A stretch of 47,895 nt of DNA from an uncultured Bacteroidales bacterium (lineage in GTDB: Bacteria > Bacteroidota > Bacteroidia > Bacteroidales > F082): positions 1 to 47,895 of the forward strand of contig CALCYT010000013.1 in NCBI GenBank assembly GCA_937906455.1, read 5' to 3'. The notes under the pieces were generated by a model. The model saw only the letters and a program-made list of their open reading frames with translations, had not been told where the DNA came from and did no database searches. The translations under genes and the position numbers were made by a program. Within the stretch, counting starts at the first letter, position 1, and the number at the start of each line of letters is the position of its first letter. Below are positions 32,098 to 39,822 of the stretch, piece after piece.

Positions 32098-32997
32098 TTA
32101 TACTGCTAATTTAAGTTGTTTCGTGTCTTGATAGTTATGCACAAGGATTTCCGTGAGTTTTCCTCGCTTGCTTGCGTTGGCATTTACGCTGCGCGATGCC
32201 CACACACGATCAATAATATATTGCAAATAGAGGTCGTCAAAGAACATGTCGGAACAGTCGGAATTGCTCAACATGAACTTATATCCTGCTTCCTCCACTT
32301 TGTCGCAGAACTCTTTGAGCCTCACTTGCGCAAGATCGTTAAATGCTTCTTTGGCATAATCGTTGAAACTGCTGGTATTGTTCAACGGGCGATATGGTGG
32401 GTCAAAATAGAATAGTGTGTTGCCTTTTGCGTGGGCAAGAGTTTCTTGATAATCGCCTGTAAGGATTTCTACATTTTGCAAAAGCGCACTGTCGGCATAA
32501 ATTGTATTCGGGTCGCAAATCATCGGGGTTTCATAACGTCCGAATGGCACATTGAAAAGCCCCGCCTTATTCACGCGGTATAAACCATTAAAACAAGTAC
32601 GATTCAAGAAGAAAAACAAAGTAGTATTGCGGATTGGATCTAACGTTTTTGTATTAAACTCATCACGCATCATCAGGTAGAATTGCTTGCGCATTTCTTC
32701 TGCTTGCAAGGAATAATACTCTTTTTGGAGCTCTTTGAGAGATTCCACCAAAGCCGACGGATTATCACGTACTACTTTGTAGCACATAGTTAGATCGGAA
32801 TTGATGTCGTTAATAATGGCTGACTGGATGTTGGAGTGTGTCTGCAACATGTAGAAGAGCATTGCTCCTCCGCCTACAAAAGGCTCAATGTAAGTGACGT
32901 TCTCCCATTGGTCAAAGTCAGCTGGAAGCAGTGCTTCGAGTTGGTCAATGAGTTGCGTCTTTCCGCCAACCCATTTGACAAATGGTTTCGCTTTCAT
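32098..32997 (-). CDS. dam: Dam/DpnM-type DNA adenine methyltransferase (GATC)
   Basis: 299 residues from ATG 32997; the 37 residues of the longer reading are unlike any relative, while MKAKPFVKWVGGKTQLIDQL is the normal start. An alpha-class (D12) N6-adenine methyltransferase: SAM motif I is EPFVGGGAM (38-46) and motif IV is DPPY (199-202); NRTCFNGLYRVNK and SKRGKLTEILV are further D12 signatures. It would methylate GATC in double-stranded DNA, protecting the host from the DpnII-type enzyme encoded next. First gene of a four-gene minus-strand operon and 70 bases downstream of recX. Confidence 0.9.
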   Translation of the reverse strand: MKAKPFVKWVGGKTQLIDQLEALLPADFDQWENVTYIEPFVGGGAMLFYMLQTHSNIQSAIINDINSDLTMCYKVVRDNPSALVESLKELQKEYYSLQAEEMRKQFYLMMRDEFNTKTLDPIRNTTLFFFLNRTCFNGLYRVNKAGLFNVPFGRYETPMICDPNTIYADSALLQNVEILTGDYQETLAHAKGNTLFYFDPPYRPLNNTSSFNDYAKEAFNDLAQVRLKEFCDKVEEAGYKFMLSNSDCSDMFFDDLYLQYIIDRVWASRSVNANASKRGKLTEILVHNYQDTKQLKLAV

Positions 32998-33067
32998 GTG
33001 TTCAACTTTTGTTGATGCAAAATTACAAAGATTTTTAAAGTAAAACACATTTTGGAGACTTTTTTTG

Positions 33068-33517
33068 TTAACTTTTGTGGAGCGTTTCCCACACCAACCC
33101 CGGCTCATACCCTTTCTGGATAGCGTATTGCGCGAGTTTTGCCTTTCTTTTGTATGGGTCGGGTTCGTTGATTTTCTTGGCTTTCAGCACTTTTATCAGC
33201 TCTTCGCGATATATCTCGGGGTCAATCTCCGAAAGGGCGTTTTTGATGGTTTCATCGTCTATCCCTTTCATCTTCAACGACATTTTTATCTTGTTCACGC
33301 CCCATTTTTTAAGATGTATCTTGCTCCTCACAAAAGTGGAGGCATAACGCCTATCATCGATAAAACCTTCATCCACAAGGAGTTGCATGAATTTTTCTTT
33401 TTCAGAATCAGAAATGTCAAAAGTGGCGAGCTTGGTCTTCACCTCCTGCTTGCACCTGTCCTGATATGAACAATAATGCAGCACCTTTTTTAATATGGCG
33501 TCATTCGACAATTCCAT
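33068..33517 (-). CDS. recX: Regulatory protein RecX
   Basis: A 149-residue cytosolic protein of three repeated three-helix units, as in RecX proteins that inhibit RecA filament growth. Visible features are LHYCSYQDRCKQEVKTKL at the first repeat, LVDEGFIDDRRYASTFVRSK at the second (the most conserved RecX stretch), and GYEPGLVWETL near the end. Length is typical. recA is not nearby. The gene is divergent from the YdcF-like gene. Confidence 0.85.
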   Translation of the reverse strand: MELSNDAILKKVLHYCSYQDRCKQEVKTKLATFDISDSEKEKFMQLLVDEGFIDDRRYASTFVRSKIHLKKWGVNKIKMSLKMKGIDDETIKNALSEIDPEIYREELIKVLKAKKINEPDPYKRKAKLAQYAIQKGYEPGLVWETLHKS

Positions 33518-33570
33518 ACCACAAAATTACAGATTTTTTCAATTTCTATGCTGTATCTGAAAAAAAATTG

Positions 33571-33578
33571 TATTTTTG
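33571..33578 (+). promoter_or_regulatory. -7 promoter box (TATTTTTG) for the YdcF-like gene
   Basis: TATTTTTG followed by C, ending nine bases before the ATG at 33588. Transcription would begin at or next to the start codon, so the mRNA may be leaderless. Confidence 0.5.
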
Positions 33579-33587
33579 CGTGTTTTT

Positions 33588-34280
33588 ATGGTTAAAAAGA
33601 TACTTAATAGGGTTTTCGTGGTTTTGGGTGTCGTTTTCATCCTTCTCCTGATTCTGGCTGCAACACCGGCTTCATTTTACATGCATTACAATCTTGGAAT
33701 CGACCCGAATCACGATTATGACACGGTGCAACAATTTGAGCCTCAACATGTTATAATGATGGGTGGAGCTGGGATGCCATCAGCGGGCAACCTCATGCGG
33801 CTTTATTACACCGCCGGTCTTGCTAAGAATTACGACTGTCCAATAATCATCGTCCATCCACAAGATTCAATCTGTCATGCAGAAATGCTTTATTATCTTG
33901 TAAATCAAGGGATTACAAGAGAGATAATCCATGACACAATTGGTACGAACACCCGTTCACAAGTGCTCGGACTTGCCGAAAATTATCCCGATCTGCTGAC
34001 CACCAACATCCTTGTTGTGACATCTCCAGAGCATCTTCGCAGGACAATAAAATGCTTCAACAAGGCTGGTTTTCAACAAGTTAGGGGTATGGCTGCCTAC
34101 GAAGGCACTGTCGATTTCAATCTCTCCTTGAAACATCAGAAAACAAAAGGGCGCGAATCAATACCGAGCGTTGAAAGCACCAATCTGCGTTACACTTTCT
34201 GGAATTATCTGAAACTCGAAATCGACACTTTGCGCGAGTATTGCGCCTTGTTTTATTACAGAATCAAAGGCTGGATTTAG
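33588..34280 (+). CDS. YdcF/SanA-like (DUF218) membrane-anchored protein
   Basis: About 230 residues from ATG 33588 (MVKKILNRVF); the listed start is an upstream TTG inside the -7 box. One N-terminal hydrophobic helix (about 10-30) anchors a periplasmic DUF218 domain: HVIMMGGAGMPSAG, AKNYDCPIIIVHPQD, then DTIGTNTRSQVLGLAENYP and LVVTSPEHLRRTIKCFNKAGF. DUF218 proteins (SanA, ElyC, YdcF) affect envelope barrier or lipid-carrier metabolism, but no activity is settled. It converges on ygiQ, whose stop overlaps its own by a few bases. Confidence 0.82.
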   Translation: MVKKILNRVFVVLGVVFILLLILAATPASFYMHYNLGIDPNHDYDTVQQFEPQHVIMMGGAGMPSAGNLMRLYYTAGLAKNYDCPIIIVHPQDSICHAEMLYYLVNQGITREIIHDTIGTNTRSQVLGLAENYPDLLTTNILVVTSPEHLRRTIKCFNKAGFQQVRGMAAYEGTVDFNLSLKHQKTKGRESIPSVESTNLRYTFWNYLKLEIDTLREYCALFYYRIKGWI

Positions 34281-36094
34281 TTTCGGCCGTAGAGGCGGTT
34301 TATCCAGTCGGCCTTGCCCATTCTTCTTAATGTTTGCTTCACCCACTGGCGGTTTTCGGGCTTGTACCAGAAGAAAAAGCGTTGCTGGGCAAGCTTCTCC
34401 TCCTTGTTTTTTGCCACGAAGACAGGCTTTAGGGTGTATGGGTCATAGCCCGAATAATAGATTTCGGTTGCCAGCGTCATCGGCGTGGGCGTGAAGTCCT
34501 GAACCTGTTCAAGATGATAGCCCAGTTCCTTGGTTTTCACTGCAAGCTCCGCCATATCAGCCAAGGTACACGCCGGATGACTCGATATAAAATAAGGTAT
34601 CAGTTGCTGGTTGAGATGATATTTTTCGTTAAGGTGGTCGAAACGTTTTTTCAGCTTGTTGAACAATGAAAACGGCGGTTTGCGCATGAGCCTCAGCACG
34701 TTGTCGCTCACCTGCTCGGGCGCCACCTTCAGTCGTCCGCTCACATGACGGCGCATCAGCTGTTCGAAATACTCGTCGTAGCCGAGCCTTCCGTCGGGGT
34801 CGTCGTTGGTCAGAAAAAGGTCATAGCGGATGCCTGAGCCTATCGTCACCTTTTTAATATTAGGATTCTTGTCAACTTCTTTATACAGCTCGATGAGCGG
34901 ATGATGGTCGGTGTTAAGGTTTTTGCAAACATTCGGCTGGATACAGGTCGGGCGCACGCATTTCTCACACAGCGACTCGTCTTTTCCGCGCATCTGATAC
35001 ATATTCGCCGACGGACCGCCTAAATCGCTGATATATCCTTTGAAATCAGGCATCCGCGTCACTTGTTCCACCTCTTTCAAGATTGATTCCCTGCTCCTCG
35101 AAGCCACAAATTTCCCCTGATGCGCCGAGATGGTGCAGAAGGCGCAGCCGCCAAAGCATCCCCTGTGGATATTCACAGAATGCCGAATCATCTCGTATGC
35201 CGGAATCGGTCCGCGTTTGGCGTATTTCGGATGCGGCATGCGGGTGTATGGCAGGTCGAAAGCCGCGTCAATCTGCTCGGTGGTGTAGGTCGGATAAGGC
35301 GGATTTATGTAAAGAGTCTGATTTCCAACATCCTGCAACAATCGCGAGGCATGTTTCTTGTTCGACTCCTCTTCAATATGCTTGAAATTCGACGCATAAA
35401 GCCGTTTGTCTTTCAGACACACCTCATGCGATACCAATTTTATATCATCCCATTCAGAATCAATGTGTTGCGAATTATTTTTCAAGAAAAACGTCTGCGG
35501 AACATCTGTAATCTCATCGATTTTCTTGCCTTCAGCAAGTGCTTTCGCTATCTCAATATTTGCTAATTCTCCCATGCCGTAAACGCCCATATCTGCATGA
35601 GAGTCAACGAGAATGCTTGGTTTCAGAGAATCAGACCAGTAGTCGTAGTGCGTCACTCGTCGAAGTGAAGCTTCAATGCCGCCTAAAACCACTGGCACGT
35701 CAGGATATATTTGTTTGAGGATGTTACAATATACTATCGAAGCGTAATCCGGACGGAATCCAGACTCGCCGCCTGGTGTATAGGCGTCGTTGCTGCGCAG
35801 GCGTTTGTTGGCGGTGTAGTGGTTCACCATCGAGTCCATGCAGCCTGCTGAGACGCCGAAGAAAAGACGTGGCTTGCCGAACTTGCGGAAGTCGCGGAGG
35901 TCGTCGCGCCAGTTGGGTTGCGGTATGATGCCCACCCTATAGCCTTCGCGCTCGAGAACCCTGCCAATAACTGCCGTCCCAAACGAAGGATGGTCAACAT
36001 ACGCGTCGCCACTGACGAGCACGATGTCAAGCTCATCCCAGCCCCGCAAATCGGACTCTTTCTTCGTTATCGGCAACCACTTCAACAAATCCAT
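34277..36094 (-). CDS. ygiQ: YgiQ family radical SAM protein
   Basis: 605 residues. An N-terminal B12-binding-like domain precedes the radical SAM cluster motif CFGGCAFC (Cys313, Cys317, Cys320) with SAHQGKFVASRS after it; a second cysteine cluster CEKCVRPTCIQPNVC may hold another Fe-S centre. LKVAPEQVSDNVL and YFISSHPACTLADM are characteristic of the YgiQ/DUF3362 family, whose C-terminal part is present (QDFTPTPMTLATEIYYSG). Length fits. The reaction is unknown. It lies nine bases after the nucleosidase gene on the same strand, with a 7-bp tandem tract at the junction. Confidence 0.9.
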   Translation of the reverse strand: MDLLKWLPITKKESDLRGWDELDIVLVSGDAYVDHPSFGTAVIGRVLEREGYRVGIIPQPNWRDDLRDFRKFGKPRLFFGVSAGCMDSMVNHYTANKRLRSNDAYTPGGESGFRPDYASIVYCNILKQIYPDVPVVLGGIEASLRRVTHYDYWSDSLKPSILVDSHADMGVYGMGELANIEIAKALAEGKKIDEITDVPQTFFLKNNSQHIDSEWDDIKLVSHEVCLKDKRLYASNFKHIEEESNKKHASRLLQDVGNQTLYINPPYPTYTTEQIDAAFDLPYTRMPHPKYAKRGPIPAYEMIRHSVNIHRGCFGGCAFCTISAHQGKFVASRSRESILKEVEQVTRMPDFKGYISDLGGPSANMYQMRGKDESLCEKCVRPTCIQPNVCKNLNTDHHPLIELYKEVDKNPNIKKVTIGSGIRYDLFLTNDDPDGRLGYDEYFEQLMRRHVSGRLKVAPEQVSDNVLRLMRKPPFSLFNKLKKRFDHLNEKYHLNQQLIPYFISSHPACTLADMAELAVKTKELGYHLEQVQDFTPTPMTLATEIYYSGYDPYTLKPVFVAKNKEEKLAQQRFFFWYKPENRQWVKQTLRRMGKADWINRLYGRN

Positions 36095-36099
36095 GCCTA

Positions 36100-36118
36100 A
36101 AGTCTAAGGTCTAAAAAA
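36100..36118. repeat. Short 7-bp tract (AAGTCTA, AGGTCTA) at the nucleosidase stop (tract C)
   Basis: Two heptamers and a partial third. The nucleosidase stop TAG (36104-36106, minus strand) is part of the first unit. Confidence 0.5.
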
Positions 36119-36688
36119 CTCCGTCAGTCCCTTGCGTGCGTCAGCGAGTTTGTCAATCCATGCCTCAACGGAGTTCTGTCCAATAACATCGGTGACGTAT
36201 TTCACCGAAACAAACGGGACACCCATTTCACGGCAGACATCAGCCTCGGCGTATGCCTCCATATCGATCACATCGCCCTCAATATCAATACCTTGCGTTA
36301 CAAACGAATCACCGGTGTTGCAGATGCCGTTAATCATCTTGGCGACATTCTTCAACTGATGTTCGGTAAAGACTCGATTCATCGCATCGCCGCTAAAAGT
36401 AATCTCGGAGTCTAAACCATTCAATGTAACTTTGCGTAAATCTCTGTCAATGAACCGGTTACAGATGATAATATCTCCAACATTATGGTTTAATGTGCCA
36501 GCTGAGCCGAAATTAATCACCATGTCGGGATGATGCTCGCAGATGGCGCGCATGGTCTGCATGGCAGCATTCACCTTGCCCATGCCCGTTTCAACATAAA
36601 CAATTTCAGCGCTTGGAATGTTAATCTCAATTTTTTCTTCAGGAATTGCGTAAACCAACAAAATTTTCATAACTAAAAGTAATTTCAT
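36104..36688 (-). CDS. Nucleoside phosphorylase-like (5'-methylthioadenosine/SAH or futalosine nucleosidase type)
   Basis: A 194-residue PNP_UDP_1-fold protein. Family features are ETGMGKVNAAMQTMRA, VINFGSAGTLNHNVGDIII (the glycine-rich loop), GDSFV and the ribose-binding VIDMEAYAEADVC with the conserved Met-Glu pair and a late Asp in KYVTDVIG. It hydrolyses the N-glycosidic bond of an adenosine-like substrate; MTA, SAH and futalosine are all possible. Two starts are credible: ATG 36688 overlaps the amidohydrolase stop (ATGA, coupled translation), while ATG 36670 gives the more usual MKILLVYAIPEEK start. Shorter than MTAN (about 230). Confidence 0.78.
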   Translation of the reverse strand: MKLLLVMKILLVYAIPEEKIEINIPSAEIVYVETGMGKVNAAMQTMRAICEHHPDMVINFGSAGTLNHNVGDIIICNRFIDRDLRKVTLNGLDSEITFSGDAMNRVFTEHQLKNVAKMINGICNTGDSFVTQGIDIEGDVIDMEAYAEADVCREMGVPFVSVKYVTDVIGQNSVEAWIDKLADARKGLTEFFRP

Positions 36689-37872
36689 AGTAAATTTATT
36701 GTTAAAAATGTCATCATTTCCATTCCGATTTTCATCGATTCTTCATCAATGTCAAAAGTCCCGGTATGTTGTTTAGATTCGATGCTTTTCGCAGGATTTG
36801 AAGTGCCCAGGCGATAGAAACATGCCGGTGTTTTTTGCGAGTACCATGCAAAATCCTCGGCGGTCATCAGCTGAGGCAGATCTCTCACTTTATCTTCACC
36901 CAGATAATTTTTCGCGATAGCGGCACATTTTTCTGTCAAAGCCACATCATTGTGCAGTGAGGGATAGCCTTGCTCTATGAAAACGTCAGCGATACATCCA
37001 GATTCTTCAGCAATTTCGTTTGTAACCTTTAAGATATTGTCTTTCATTGATTTACGCTTATTTTCATCAAAAGTGCGCATTGTGCCTTTCAGATTCACCT
37101 CCGATGGAATCACGTTGTAAGTACCGTTAGCGACAAAACCGCCAAAACACAGCAAACCATCTGATTTACAAGCATTTATATCATTTTCAGGATACAATTC
37201 CGACAATTTTGTCACGATTTTTGCAGCGGTAAGCAGGCAGTTGTCACGTTCTACAGGTTTGGCGGCATGACCTCCCCTGCCTTTCACGGTTATGTTGACC
37301 TCATCCGACGACGCCATGTATGGTCCGGCATGGAAACCCACCTCTCCGCAAGGCAAGTCGGGATAAACATGCTGCGCGATTATCATATCAACATCATCGA
37401 GAACACCTTCTTTAATCATCAACGAGGCACCGCCAGGGAGTTTCTCCTCTCCAGGCTGGAAAATCAGCTTCACTGTACCGGAAAAATTGTCTTTCAAGTC
37501 ATTGAGGATGAACGCAGTGCCAAGCAGCATCGCTGTATGCGCATCGTGACCGCAGGCATGCATCACACCTTCGTTGAGGGAGCGGAACGGAAGATCGGTT
37601 TGCTCTTGAATCGGAAGAGCGTCCATGTCGGCACGCAATGCCATTGTGGAGTGTGGAGTATGGAGTGTGGAGTTGCCATTTATAGTCGCCACAATACCGT
37701 ATCCGGCTATTTCTGATTGAGAATCAATGTTTTTTGAAGCAAGACAATGTTTGATGAGTGCGGCTGTCTCTCTCTCGCGGAAGCTCAACTCCGGATGCTG
37801 ATGCAGTTGTCGCCGAATAGCCACAACATCGTCAAAATACTCGTCACTCTTGACTTTTATCAATTGCTTCAT
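36685..37872 (-). CDS. M20 family N-acyl-amino-acid amidohydrolase (hippurate hydrolase type)
   Basis: A 395-residue cytosolic metallopeptidase-like enzyme. Metal ligands are visible in LRADMDALPIQEQ, HACGHDAHTAMLLG and the FQPGEEKLPGG glutamate pair, with AQHVYPDLPCGEV and the late TAEDFAWYSQ. The dimerisation domain spans about 180-290 (HAAKPVERDN). It removes acyl groups from N-acylated amino acids or small peptides. Between residues about 66 and 75 a four-copy 7-bp tandem repeat encodes STLHTPHSTM, where relatives have a short variable turn. First gene of a three-gene unit with the nucleosidase and ygiQ; divergent from oadA. Confidence 0.88.
   Translation of the reverse strand: MKQLIKVKSDEYFDDVVAIRRQLHQHPELSFRERETAALIKHCLASKNIDSQSEIAGYGIVATINGNSTLHTPHSTMALRADMDALPIQEQTDLPFRSLNEGVMHACGHDAHTAMLLGTAFILNDLKDNFSGTVKLIFQPGEEKLPGGASLMIKEGVLDDVDMIIAQHVYPDLPCGEVGFHAGPYMASSDEVNITVKGRGGHAAKPVERDNCLLTAAKIVTKLSELYPENDINACKSDGLLCFGGFVANGTYNVIPSEVNLKGTMRTFDENKRKSMKDNILKVTNEIAEESGCIADVFIEQGYPSLHNDVALTEKCAAIAKNYLGEDKVRDLPQLMTAEDFAWYSQKTPACFYRLGTSNPAKSIESKQHTGTFDIDEESMKIGMEMMTFLTINLL
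37646..37673. repeat. Four-unit 7-bp tandem repeat (GTGGAGT) inside the amidohydrolase gene (tract B)
   Basis: GTGGAGT, GTGGAGT, ATGGAGT, GTGGAGT. On the coding strand it reads ACTCCAC-type units and encodes STLHTPHSTM in a surface turn just before the conserved LRADMDAL. 28 bases is not a multiple of three, so gain or loss of one unit would shift the frame. Confidence 0.85.
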
Positions 37873-37891
37873 TTTTAATTTTATTTTTTTG

Positions 37892-37899
37892 CAAAAATA
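37892..37899 (-). promoter_or_regulatory. -7 promoter box (TATTTTTG) for the amidohydrolase unit
   Basis: Minus-strand TATTTTTG 20 bases before the ATG at 37872. Confidence 0.55.
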
Positions 37900-37913
37900 A
37901 AAAAAATATTTAC

Positions 37914-37921
37914 TAACTTTG
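37914..37921 (+). promoter_or_regulatory. -7 promoter box (TAACTTTG) for the carboxyltransferase gene
   Basis: TAACTTTG followed by C, with the ATG at 37977. It is back-to-back with the amidohydrolase promoter. Confidence 0.6.
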
Positions 37922-37976
37922 CATCCCTTTTTAAAAGTGTCAAGAAAAAAATTTAATAATATAAAAGAAAACGAAC

Positions 37977-39740
37977 ATGAAAGAAGTAAAATTCAGTCTT
38001 GTCTATCGTGACATGTGGCAGTCGTCAGGCAAATATGTGCCTCGCAAGGACCAGTTGGAGCAGATTGCGCCGCTCATCATTGACATGGGATGTTTCGACC
38101 GTGTTGAGACCAACGGTGGTGCCGCAGAGCAGGTAAACCTGCTTTATGGTGAGAACCCCAACCCTTCTGTGCGCGCCTTCACTGCCGCTTTGCACAAGGG
38201 TGGCATCGAATGTCACATGCTCGACCGTGCTCTCAACGCGTTGAGGATGAACCCTGTACCCGCCGACGTGCGTCAGCTGATGTATAAAGTGAAGAAAGCC
38301 CAAGGTGTCGATATCACCCGTATCTTCTGCGGCTTGAACGACGTGCGCAACATAATACCTTCAATCCAATGGGCCAACGAAGCCGGAATGATTTCGCAGG
38401 CCGCCATGAGCATCACCTATTCGCAGGTGCACACCGCCGAGTATTACATGAAGATGGCCGACGAGCTCATAGCCGCCGGCGCAAAAGAGATTGCTTTGAA
38501 AGACATGGCAGGCGTCGGTCGCCCCGTCTCGTTAGGAAAGATTGTTGCGCACATCAAGACTCAGCATCCTGAGATAAAGGTGCAGTATCACGGCCACACC
38601 ACGCCAGGCCTCTCGATGGCATCGGTCTTGGAAGTCTGCAAGGCAGGCTGCGACTATATCGACGTAGCGATGGAGCCTCTCTCATGGGGCACCGTCCATC
38701 CTGATGTCATCAGCGTGCAAGCCATGCTGAAAGACGCCGGTTTCCTTGTCAAAGACATCGACATGAAGACCTATATGGCAGCCCGCAGCATGACACAGAG
38801 CTTCATCGACGACTTCTTAGGTTATTGGATCGACCCGCGCAACCGTTACATCAACTCCTTGTTGTTGGGCTGCGGGCTGCCAGGCGGCATGATGGGTTCG
38901 CTGATGGCCGACCTCAAACCGGTGCATGCCGCCATCAACATGAACCGCAAAAATCAGGGACTGCCGGAGCTTTCAGAAGACGAGATGCTTGTGGAATTGT
39001 TCCAGGAAGTGCAGAACATATGGCCTAAACTCGGCAACCCGCCATTAGTGACGCCGTTCAGCCAATACACCAAGAACATCGCCTTGATGAACCTCTTCGC
39101 CATGAGCAAGGGCGAGCCTCGTTACGAGACATCCATCGACCCTGCCGCCTGGGACATGATCCTTGGAAAAGCGGGTAAGCTGCCTGGCACTTTGGCACCT
39201 GAAATCGTGGAACTCGCCAAGAAGAAAGGCTTCGAGTTCTTCACCGGCAACCCGCAGGACAACTACCCTGACGCACTGCCGCATTTCATCAAGATGATGG
39301 AACAAGAAGGCTGGGACCGCGGTCAGGACGACGAGGAATTGTTCGAATTTGCGATGCACGAGAAACAGTATCGTGAATACAAGTCGGGAGAGGCAAAACG
39401 CCGTTTCAACCAGGAGTTAGAGGCCAAGATGCAAGCCAAGGCGGAGAAAAACGGCATCAGCGTGAGCCTCGACGACTTGCGGAAGATGCGTCATCCTAAG
39501 GCAGAGACAATAACAGCGCCAACAAGCGGCCAAATCATCTGGGAGCTTGACGCCTATGAGAAGTCGATGGCACCTGCTACAGGCACGAAATACGACGAAG
39601 GCGACAACTTCTGCTATATCCAGACGCCTTATGCGACAGAGGCCGTCGTCACCAACTGGAGCGGCAAACTCGTGGAAGTGGTCGCAGAACAAGGTAAAAA
39701 CGTGAAGAAAGGTGATATCTTGGCATTTGTCGAGAAATAA
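37977..39740 (+). CDS. Oxaloacetate decarboxylase alpha / pyruvate carboxylase subunit B-like carboxyltransferase, biotin lysine missing
   Basis: 587 residues. The N-terminal TIM-barrel carboxyltransferase domain is intact: YRDMWQSSGKY (RDxxQS, 11-16), LKDMAG with the carbamylated-type Lys175, metal-binding HGH (205-207) and GLPGGMMGSLMAD. The conserved PYC_OADA region follows to about 500. The last 80 residues have a biotinyl-domain outline (ITAPTSGQIIWELD, then GKLVEVVAEQGKNVKKGD), but where relatives have EAMKM it reads YIQTPYATEAVV, so there is no biotin attachment lysine. It would need a separate carrier protein, or have another role. Single gene here; no OadB/OadG partners nearby. Confidence 0.8.
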   Translation: MKEVKFSLVYRDMWQSSGKYVPRKDQLEQIAPLIIDMGCFDRVETNGGAAEQVNLLYGENPNPSVRAFTAALHKGGIECHMLDRALNALRMNPVPADVRQLMYKVKKAQGVDITRIFCGLNDVRNIIPSIQWANEAGMISQAAMSITYSQVHTAEYYMKMADELIAAGAKEIALKDMAGVGRPVSLGKIVAHIKTQHPEIKVQYHGHTTPGLSMASVLEVCKAGCDYIDVAMEPLSWGTVHPDVISVQAMLKDAGFLVKDIDMKTYMAARSMTQSFIDDFLGYWIDPRNRYINSLLLGCGLPGGMMGSLMADLKPVHAAINMNRKNQGLPELSEDEMLVELFQEVQNIWPKLGNPPLVTPFSQYTKNIALMNLFAMSKGEPRYETSIDPAAWDMILGKAGKLPGTLAPEIVELAKKKGFEFFTGNPQDNYPDALPHFIKMMEQEGWDRGQDDEELFEFAMHEKQYREYKSGEAKRRFNQELEAKMQAKAEKNGISVSLDDLRKMRHPKAETITAPTSGQIIWELDAYEKSMAPATGTKYDEGDNFCYIQTPYATEAVVTNWSGKLVEVVAEQGKNVKKGDILAFVEK

Positions 39741-39781
39741 ATAATATTAGGTATGTGTTTATCACCTTTTGAAAAAATACG

Positions 39782-39789
39782 TATATTTG
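39782..39789 (+). promoter_or_regulatory. -7 promoter box (TATATTTG) for the Omp28-like T9SS gene
   Basis: TATATTTG followed by C, 33 bases before the ATG at 39823. Confidence 0.6.
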
Positions 39790-39822
39790 CATCGTTAAAT
39801 TAATTGTATAAAAGTCAGTATC

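Noticed and set aside
32998..33108. N-terminal extension of the Dam protein
   Set aside because: The extra 37 residues resemble no relative and the normal MKAKPFVKWVGGKTQ start lies downstream.
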